A stretch of DNA of 64,000 nucleotides, from the NCBI GenBank assembly GCA_036850595.1, contig CM072152.1:6529640-6593639 (forward strand), written 5' to 3'. Below, in pieces: positions 1 to 9,100 of this stretch. Numbering within the stretch: position 1 is the stretch's first letter; each line of letters starts with the position of its first letter. Under the pieces are notes generated by a model. It saw only the letters and a list, made by a program, of their open reading frames with translations, made no database searches and was not told the origin of the DNA. The position numbers and the translations under genes were made by a program. Origin of the DNA: Rhyacichthys aspro. Its lineage: Eukaryota > Chordata > Actinopteri > Gobiiformes > Rhyacichthyidae.

Positions 1-457
1 TTTAGGGGTCTATACAGACTTCATGAACATACTCAAATTAAACTACTCTGTAAATGTTGTAAAAACGTCATAAAAGCGTATACATATTTACTTGGTCTCG
101 GTGTCTTGACACTAAAGAAATCCACAATTGTCTGTCCAAATAAAAAGAAAATTGCATTTGGAAATCAGTAATAGTGAGGAGAACCCCTGAATAAAAGAAA
201 AAGTACTAGAAAGGAATTCATTGAGGTTAAAAATAACCAAAACACTAAAACACACTAAACCTATACAAAACTTGACAGGGTATTGGGTCACAATTGTTTT
301 TCCACTAAAAAAAAAAGTTTGGAAAACCTTAGTTATGGCAAATGAGAAATGACCAAGACAGCCAGGAATGAGAGCATATGACGCAATGCTCAAAGCAGAC
401 AAACAGAGACAGATGAAGGAGAAGTTGCTTGTATTGTATGTGATTGTGTGTCCTCAG

Positions 458-605
458 GTGGGGGTGGTCCTAGTCCAGGGCTTGTTGTTGGTCCTCTACA
501 GCAGCCAAGTGTTCCTCTTCATCGGGACGACCCTGTTGGGCCTGTGCATCAGCAGTGTGTTCCCCTCCATCTTGGCTTTCACTGAAGATGTGCTGGACTA
601 CAAAG
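458..605 (+). CDS. mfsd4a: MFSD4A exon (TM segments, ends YK/G)
   Basis: The acceptor is tgtgtcctcag before GTGGGGGTGG. The reading frame runs from VGVVLVQ to EDVLDYK and ends in phase 1. The donor is AAAG followed by gcagga, a GC-type donor. Joining its G to the next exon's GT restores the Gly of YKGCATTV. Reading through instead gives a tail from an ATTC/ATCC repeat. Confidence 0.8.
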
Positions 606-1753
606 GCAGGAAATGCATCACATACATTCATCCATCCTTCATTCATTCATTATGCATTCGTTTTCATCCATCCATTTTCATTTATTCACTGGTCTCTTTT
701 TAAGGTTGTGCCACTACTGTCCTGGTGACCAGCGCCAGCACCGGAGAGATGCTCATGCAGCTACTGGTTGGATCAGTAAGTCTACAAACATATATTTTAA
801 ACAATCATAATTGATCATTTATTTCATAATAAATAACTTTTTTTTACCTTCTTTGTGCAGGTGATCCAAAGCCAGGGCAGTTACGCCTTCCTGTTATGTG
901 GGGCAATAGCTTCTTTCATTGGTTTATGCCTGTTTCTGCTGTTGCTCTATGTCCAGCACATCCACAAACACAATTACAGCACAGGTAAGTGTGTATCTGC
1001 AAATATTCATAGACACAGCTGGGGAAGGTCACTGTATGGATTGTCTTTAAAACGACACTCTTTATAAATCATGTGTAAGATGTATAGAGTTATGTTGATG
1101 TTATAATTGTTCTCAGAGGTAGCATGTTCCTGACTTGACAGATGTTCTGCTCTGGTCAATCTGGAAGGGCTAACAAAGAAAGTGATTAGATTCATTGTTT
1201 CATTCACAATAATTGAAACGAGGCATAGTGTTCCATAACAACAAACCGATACAGTAGAAAACTACAGCAGAAAACTCTACTGCCACTCTTTGCTCTCCCC
1301 GTTTCAGTGAAGAAAAACTTTAGACCTTGGATATAAAACATTCTGTAGCAGTAGTTATGCTAATGTCGTTTGTTGTAGTAGCAATGTAATGTTCACTTTT
1401 TGTTGTAGCAGTCGTCACTCCTAAAACACAGCCCTAACTCCAGTCCTTCCAGCCATAATTTGGTAGAAATCACATAACGTTTAGTTATCTTGTGTGAATC
1501 CAAATGCTGCATAAGGAAAATGGTGTGCCCTGTCACTCAAAGTTACATAGTGAAGTGTTGATTTATTTATTATTTTATATTATTTTATTTAGATTTATTT
1601 AACCGGTTTCATGTCCATCAAACCAAAATGACAACAAAATATATTTCTGCAGCCAAAAATGTATGTGTTACCTTGTTGTTTGTGCTTTTTGCTTCAGATT
1701 GCACCAAAGAAATAAATCTGAAAGAAAGGCCACACTCTCCAGCTGGATCTTGA
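458..1753 (+). CDS. mfsd4a: MFSD4A-like major facilitator transporter, C-terminal coding exons (partial)
   Basis: Four exons join in frame: 458-605, 705-775, 861-984 and 1698-1753 (399 nt; 132 codons plus TGA). They encode the C-terminal end of a major facilitator superfamily protein. About four hydrophobic spans are visible: GVVLVQGLLLVLYSS, FIGTTLLGLCISSVFP, a segment around TGEMLMQLLVGS, and FLLCGAIASFIGLCLFLLLL. A short polar cytoplasmic tail ends in SPAGS. The pattern SSVFPSILAFTEDVL, then YKGCATTVL, then QSQGSYAFLLCG is the one I recall for MFSD4A, an orphan MFS carrier related to sugar transporters. Earlier exons lie upstream of the window. The gene is convergent with ELK4, as in human 1q32.1, which supports the call. 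Intron 1 here begins with GC rather than GT. The substrate cannot be read from the sequence, and a teleost duplicate (mfsd4aa/ab) cannot be told apart. Confidence 0.85.
625..690 (+). repeat. (ATTC)/(ATCC)-rich simple repeat
   Basis: Interrupted runs of cattcattcat and catccatcc in the MFSD4A intron that starts at 606. Confidence 0.7.
705..775 (+). CDS. mfsd4a: MFSD4A exon
   Basis: The acceptor is ctttttaag before GTTGTGCC. The exon reads CATTVLVTSASTGEMLMQLL then VGS, and the donor is GGATCA followed by gtaagt (phase 0). It matches the expected MFSD4A order. Confidence 0.8.
861..984 (+). CDS. mfsd4a: MFSD4A exon (last TM segment)
   Basis: The acceptor is tctttgtgcag before GTGATCCAAAG. The exon reads VIQSQGSYAFLLCGAIASF, then a strongly hydrophobic stretch, then YVQHIHKHNYST. 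The donor is ACAG followed by gtaagt (phase 1). Confidence 0.85.
1698..1753 (+). CDS. mfsd4a: MFSD4A terminal coding exon and stop
   Basis: The acceptor is tttttgcttcag before ATTGCACC. The shared codon becomes Asp. The exon reads DCTKEINLKERPHSPAGS, then TGA at 1751-1753. It is short and hydrophilic, so it rests on phase match and position rather than on conservation. Confidence 0.65.
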
Positions 1754-4700
1754 ACTGAGGATTGAAATGCTGATAATATTGGACATTAATGCTTTTATCC
1801 AAGCAAACCAATTACTGTATACTAGACCTCACTGTAAAGAATCATCTGCTGGAAAACTATTTCTTGCCCTTTCAGTGTAAATGAATGTCAAGTGGTGGTG
1901 CAAAAGGACTCTGTGCTGTTAAAATACAATGGCAAACACCAAGAGTTAGATATGTTTTATTGTTGGTCTCTTCCTCTGCACCTCTCACACATCAAAATGC
2001 CACTTAAGACAAGCAGCGTGTAAACATTTTGGAAAAGCATCAAACAGAGAACTGTTCATAACCGAGCATCACATCTCTTTTACATTTCAAGGTAAGATCA
2101 AGGAGAAACAGAAGATACAAATGAAACACAGAAGAGTCAAAAGGACGTGATGGGAACCTTTACAGAGGGTTGGCAGTGTTTCCCACAGGACACATGTCAG
2201 TTTAGCTGGTACTTTTTCTACCTAGAAAATCCCGCTGTTTTTTTTTTTCATTTGTGATTTAAAACATAAAACTATCAAGGTAGTGGGTAGGAAACACTGG
2301 GGATTGGGTCCATTGTTTTATTATTTTATACTTAATCCAAAATTCCTATAAAAACTCATCTAGAGCTGCCAATTGTATTGTGTAGAAATTTGAATAAATA
2401 TGATGAGGTATAGTGCCTGATTATAAAGACTGTATGTCATAAACATCCAGGTTTAAATATGTTTGATCATAAAAAAATACTAAGTGCTGGGCATTATTCT
2501 CCCTTTGGGAAAATATACATTTCTACATATGCAAACGTTTATCAAAGAGAAAATCCGAGTCCTAGAAAAGTGACAGAATCCAATAGTACAGGAACCCCCG
2601 AAAAGTGCAAACGTTCCATCACAACATCTGCATGTACAATATCAACACAGTATATCAAAACACTTTACATACAAAACATAGACTTTTTCATTGATTTGTC
2701 CCCGTAAGGCTTTGATTTCCCTCACTCCCCAAACACAGAGAGGAACTCAACACAAAGAAAACACATGCACAAATGAACCATGAAACCAGACGACCCAAAA
2801 CAACAGCCATCTAACTACTATCTGCTCGTTACAAAAATAGAAATTAATCTGAAAAAATCTATTGGTGTTACAGGAAAATAAAAGGTTACACAAAAAATGA
2901 TAAACAAGTTATATATATATATTCATATCTATATACTTTCTGAGTAGATCTGTTATCACAAACGTTTAAAAGCAGGCTGGAAAGAGACGTGGCTGCCACC
3001 TGTTAAAACTGAAGAAATTTACATGCTGTGCATATCGCCCACTTTGCCGACTACAGAGGTATGAAAGTCTGTGAACCCTGTGGAATCTGTGCAAAAACTA
3101 AAACATGATCAGATTTTCATGTCATCTAAATCCAGTAAAAAAAGAACAGTTTAGGTAGAAGAGGTCCCACTTCTAATATGACTTGTGTCGGGGTATTAAG
3201 GGCTATTTTGTCGCAAAATAAATACAAAGAAAATCAAGGAAAATCACATTGTTTTCCTTCGAATTGCAGTAAAATGTTGTAGGTTCATACTACATAATAC
3301 ACTTGTGTTTGGGAACTAAAAGATCGTTATCGTTGTCAGACCGCTTTCCTTTTGTGATACATTGTCGTTGACATCATGATATAGATATAGCAATGTTTGT
3401 TTCATAGTACACACAGGAGTTATGCGCACACTTTTTTCATCAGTACAGGGCTATTATTCCACTACATTTTCACGGATATAATGATGTATTGTAAATTAGA
3501 TTCATGGCAGAATGGCAGTATCATGACATTATCATTATCGTAGTTAGTATATTGGAAATTATATCCATGTCATACCCACCCCTAGCTGGGAAATAACAAA
3601 ACTAAATTATTCATAGTATGTCATGTCATCAGCAGAATAGTCATGTACTGAAATGTTCAATAACATACAGTTCATGGTGAAAATGCATCAGTATGGAAAG
3701 GAATACTATTTTGAAATATTTGTGACTTAAATCCAGTTCTAGCACTGATCATGTAACAGGTCACTGGTGTTACTTTTAAATGTAATTCTAAAGGGTTCCC
3801 AGAGCTTCACAGGCTGCTGTAGTAAAAGTACAATAATGCATTCCAAAGACATCTGCAGCACATTTACAATGCCGTACAGTATTAAGCAACACAGACCAGT
3901 ACAGCTGAAGAAGATCTGCTCCAAACTCAAGCAATGGTTTTGCAGAGATATGGCCTAAAGATGTGAAATACTGGTTTTAAAATGAACTTTTCCTACTGAT
4001 CAAACTGGGCTTGTCTGTAGTAAGGCACCATTAACTGTCAAAGACTGTTAGCTCTGAAGGGGCCAATGTCTTGGTTCATTAGCGCTTGGCTGGTCTTCCG
4101 TCCCTGGGTTTCTGACTTGGCAAACACTCCAAGTGTTATGTAAACAAGTGTGATTTGAGTATTTCAAAGCATAGACACTGCGGCCTCCCTCTTATGGCTT
4201 CAAAGTCATTTAGAAACAACAGCGCCCAACCTTTCCCTGCTGATGTTTTTCGGAGGCGTTTTGGGGAAACAAAGGTGCTTCGACGCTCATCAGGATTCAA
4301 AGTGGGTGCATCAGAAGGCTAAGACTAGTCAAGACTGCTAACACTCTATTTGTAGTCCCAATGCAAGCAACAAGGAAAGGTAAGTTACTCTATGTCTCAG
4401 ATAACTAAAATCAAATTGTTTGAACTGCCACTGAAGCCTTGTTTCCACCAAGTGCTATAGTAAGGTTTAGTTTGGTATGAGATGCTTTTAAAGGTGTTTA
4501 CATTGTAGAAAAGCGTATGAAAGGTGCTAAAATAAGTACAATAATGACCTACTTGGGATACTGTTTGGACCAAGATAGTGGAGATGAACTGAACAGAGTT
4601 TGAAAACACTAAACTTTTAAAACAAAGCTTGTCTTGTTCTGGTGATAGACAGCTTTGTGTCTAAAGAAAGAATGCATTGTGCACTTTTTTAGAATAAACT

Positions 4701-6066
4701 AACAGTAAACATTTTTTAGCATGTTTTAAGTTTGGAGACTTGTATACTCATAGTTTTCTACATTAAAACCACTGCATTTGCTGTCTATTCTGCATTAAAT
4801 CAGAAAAAGTTGTGACATGAAAGAGTGAGTCCACAAAGTGAAGAAAAAACGACTAATTGTATCTTCTGTTTGAGTTTAGAAAGCTGAAAAACAAGAATAA
4901 ACTATTTCTTTTTACAGTTGCAGCAGTACTAACTTTGATGACTGTATAGACTTTAATGTTTATGACTGCACTTGCAACATGAAATGGCATTTCCATTCAC
5001 AATGCAACTTTCTGTAAAAATGGCCAATACTATTGGAGCCAGTGCAAATCCACATACAGCAATTATGCACCGCTCACACTGGGACATTGAAGTGTATGCT
5101 TTACTGTCCACTGGTAAAACAACTGTGGATGGTTCATGTGCAGTTACTGTATATCTACTTTAGACATTTATTTTAGACTTTACAGAAATGTAATTCTGTG
5201 TATACTTTGTGCATATGTGAATGATAATGTCTGTCTATGTGTGACTTGTGTACTGCGGTATAACACTATTTAGCCCACAGCATCCTCCTGACTAAACATC
5301 CGAGTCCAAACCCATTCAGTGGTTGCCATTTTAAAACATACTTTACCACTTGGAGGAAATGAGGCTTAGAACTTGATTTACTAATTGAGTTGCTTGCAGA
5401 AGAAAGTTATGGCTTCTCTTGCGTTTACATTCCTCTTTTTTACCCGTGGCTCGACACGCCACTGTCGGTTTTCGGCCTATTCTACAGTAAATAAACATTA
5501 GGTGCCTTAATGACTGGCATAGAAAAAAGCATGGTTCAAATTATGGCCATGTATCACAATTAAGATAACAGTTAAGATATGGCTATTGCCTTTTCAGAGC
5601 AGCAACAGATAAAGGCTTGGGGGTTGGGAAAGAATAAAAGGACTGGAGGGTAAACATGCAGGTTGTCAGGGTAAAGCCAGTACCCTTCCACAAGATCAAA
5701 TTAAGAGCACAAACAAGACAAAGCGCAGAATAGGCGAAGGTACTAAAGTGTCTTTTTGGCAGCAACGGGAATAGTATAAAAGGGTCAGATTGTTATCCGT
5801 GATCTATGAGTCCAACAGTCGCATAGAAAGACCTCCTCCAGGTTTTTTGTAAGTCTGGGGAATCCATACGTCCAGACATGAATCCATAAGTATGTAAGGA
5901 AAGTAGTAGCATCCTGAAGGTGTCAGTGAGTCGATATGTAAAGTCTGTCAAGGTTTAGGTTGAGTGTAGTGTGCCAGTGAAGTGTAGAGCACCAGAGTCC
6001 TGTGGAATGAGTGGCTCAGCTCCCACAGCTCTATACTGTTTGTGGGAACGTGGGACTCGAGCCGCT
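1754..6066. other. Convergent 3' region between MFSD4A and ELK4
   Basis: About 4.3 kb with no convincing coding exon. It should hold the MFSD4A 3' UTR (left) and the ELK4 3' UTR (right). A short (TA)n run lies near 2911-2930. TTTATT at 5167-5172 (AATAAA on the minus strand) is a possible ELK4 poly(A) signal. Small open frames here have no family features. The stretch 4405-4600 resembles other dispersed fragments in the window that contain ggaaacaaggc-type sequence. Confidence 0.5.
2393..2398 (+). promoter_or_regulatory. Candidate MFSD4A polyadenylation signal AATAAA
   Basis: AATAAA about 640 bp downstream of the MFSD4A stop, in AT-rich sequence. It is one of several possible sites; a second AATAAA-like site lies near 2877. 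Confidence 0.35.
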
Positions 6067-6165
6067 TTATGTCTTCTGTGGGTCTGGAGAGATGGGGCCG
6101 GGCGTGTTGGTCCCGTCCAGACTGTGAACGGGGATCTGGAACTGAGGTGTGAGCACAGACGGGAA
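6067..6165 (-). CDS. elk4: ELK4 terminal coding exon: FP of the FxFP motif to the stop
   Basis: The acceptor is tttccgttccag before TTCCCGTCTG. It encodes FPSVLTPQFQIPVHSLDG, then TNTPGPISPDPQKT and TAA (6069-6067). With the previous exon's LFQ it rebuilds LFQFPSV, the ERK docking motif. The end, TPGP-SPD-QKT, is the ELK4 C-terminus as I recall it. Confidence 0.9.
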   Translation of the reverse strand, partial: FPSVLTPQFQIPVHSLDGTNTPGPISPDPQKT

Positions 6166-9100
6166 CTGGAACGGAAAAAAAAACCCAGCAGTATGAGAAT
6201 TGGATACGTGTTGTTGTAAAGTGTGAGAGTGAAGTTGTGAGAGGGATTAAAAGAGAGGACTGACTTGGAACAGGTGGGCTCCCTGGCGTCGTGTGGCGGG
6301 GCTCAGTGGAGCGACCGGACTGAGCGTGCTCCAGAAGTGGATGTTGGACAAGAGAGGACTGGGGGTCAACAGCAGAGTGGGAGTCTGAGGAAAGACACCA
6401 AGCACAGCAATTAACACTGGTACAGTTGAGTATGGCAGACGAATATATATTATTTTTACTATTTCTTTTTTTATTTATTTATTACAACAGCCACTATGTG
6501 ATGGCACTTATTAAATGACTGAGGACAATGTGAATGAATCATAAAAAGGTTATCAGTGGTTTTATTTCAGTTAAACTAACACCATCATGTGATACATTAA
6601 GCCTGTTTTGTGTCAATTGTTTTATTGTCGGTTTATAAATTTTTTTTACTCTATTGTCAGCCAGTGCTTTTTGACTGACTCTGAAATGACTCTAAAAATT
6701 ATTATTTTTGCCCACTTTAGACAGGAAACATGATTAAACTGAGCAGAATCACATTGAGCAAATGGACCAAAGCCAGACTCTAACACCAAGGCGCCCTGAA
6801 AGTTGAAGAAAAAAAAAAAAAGGAATTCTCTTGAAAATCTTCTTGAAAATGTAATTCTCTGAAATAAATGGATGGATATAGCTGGCTATCTTGCCAGTAA
6901 CTAACAATATGCTGTATTATGATATTATTGATTTAAGAGCATCACAGCGTGATAGGAATGGACGTTTTGTTAAGTGATTTCTGCCACTATTACTGCATCA
7001 GAGCATCGGGCTACAACAGGGTTCACTAGTTAAGTATTCAAACAAATCTAAGGGCTCTATAATGGCTAAATTGTGGCAATAACTGATACTGTGATACCAA
7101 CACAGAAGAAAAAAATGTATCTAGATAAATATTAGGTAGTCATTTAAGTCAGTCAGTTAAGTAATAGTAGTTGCTCTTCATGAAGGTTTGTCAAAATGAA
7201 AATTACTCTTGCCCTCTGGGTGAAAGCTTTGAGTCAGAACAAGCTGAAACAGTAAGTGGACTATGAGAGACTGTAAAATTAAATCAACAAAAACACTGTG
7301 GTCTCAACCAATGGCTCTAATATAGACCTCCTCACGAGATCATGTGTCCTGAAAAAAGGCTTAAAGTCAGAGTTATGAACCATCGACAAACCACAGAGCT
7401 GAAACGACATGGTGCTGCCACCTGCTGCTCAGGATCCAAACATGTTAAAGGTGCTCATTTGTCAGTGTGGTTTAGTTAAAACACATATGGATCTAATTTA
7501 ATTTAGTTACACAAAGAAATTCCACTGTGCCACTGACAAAATTTGTGAGAAGCTAGTGCCATTGCCACTTGAGATTCTACCACTCGTGACCTACCAGGTC
7601 TGAGTGGAACACAGTATTCGGGGGGATATCCTCACCTGCAGCATCGCTGGTGTAAGAGAGGCTGTGGGGAGGGAGGGGCTGCAGAGGTTCATAGGGGAGA
7701 AGTCTGGGGTGGTGACCAGCAGAGTGGGCGGGCTTATTTGCAGGATTTTGGGCGGCTTCCGATTTTTTCCGGAGCTCTGAGGGGCGACTGTGGTGACGCT
7801 GTTCACTGAGGACGAGTCTGTTTCTGCTGGGACGGGCTCATCTTCAGCCTCTGTCCTGCCACTGTCCACCTGCAGGAAACACACAAGGGTTTAGACTAGG
7901 CTTTAACAACAGAATGTCAATATCAACATGTGCAATATTCATACAAAAGACAAAGGATCATTTTAACTGTTACGGTATTCCAAGCCTGCTTACTTGACTG
8001 CTCTGCCCTCTGGGGAATGATGAACGCATTTAGCTTGATTTCAATAAGCCTGTCTCCATATTCGCTCTGATACCCTCCTTTTTATGTGCATCTGCCCTGA
8101 TCCAATTCCAAATCAAAACAAACAGCAGAAAAATGTTTGTTTTTCAGCTGAACTACTTCAAAACCTACATTAAACCAAATGTAGCCTCCAAAAAGTGTAC
8201 TTCAAATATATGAACTAAAAAGGTTGGGCCTGTTTCCTTGCCTTCTCCTGCGTGTGATCCCCCATCGACTCTAGTGCCTGGACGTCTGTCGGCTGAGAGG
8301 ACCCTGAATCCATGTCCGAGTCGATGACCAGCTCCTGGGATGACTCCACCACCAGGCTGGGGGAAGGGCTGGATGAGGTCAGGTCTGGGAGAGTGAACTG
8401 AGCCTCCGTCGGCCGAATTTGTTCAAATGTGTAGACGGACTGCTGTGTCAGGGAGGAGTGTACGCCGATGTCCTCTGGCCTGTGCATCGGAACCTGCAGA
8501 GGATCCATTTGGTTGGACATCAGGGTTGTCTCTATGGCGATCTGAGGGGGCGCCGCTGCTGGTGCTTGCTTCGGTGGGGTGTTTCCGAACTTGATGACGG
8601 AGGGCAGGACAGTTGGCTGTAGTTGAGGCTGGGGTAAGGCTTCCTGGCTCGGGCTTGTAGCGCTCTGAACCCTCTTCTCAGCCATCTTTTCTGCTGGGTT
8701 CTCGATTTTGATGGACTTGAAAAGCTGGCGTCCATTTTGCAGTGAGTTGAGAGTAAAGGAGGTGTACAGGCCAGAGTGGATATAGTCATTACGGTTTGAC
8801 TGTTTGCTGCTTGAGCCCAGAGCAGCCGCATTAACTCCTGCCTTGTTTCTGTCAATAAACTCCATTTCTTGTGCAGTGCCATCACTCTTTTTTGAAAGTG
8901 GAGTGAGGCTCCCAGCAGCCACATCTCCTTCTGTTCTGGTAGCAACATCTCCCTTCAGGATATCGGTAGGACACAAACGATAGACAAACTTCTGACCATT
9001 CACCTTCTTTATGATGTTCTGGAAAAGCAAGTACAAAACAACCACAGTTAGATAAATTAGATTTAAAAGAAATCATCTCCAGGACTTTGACAGGACTTGA

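Noticed and set aside
8419..8948. Plus-strand and second-frame minus ORFs over ELK4
   Set aside because: Shadows of the ELK4 B-box exon in other frames.
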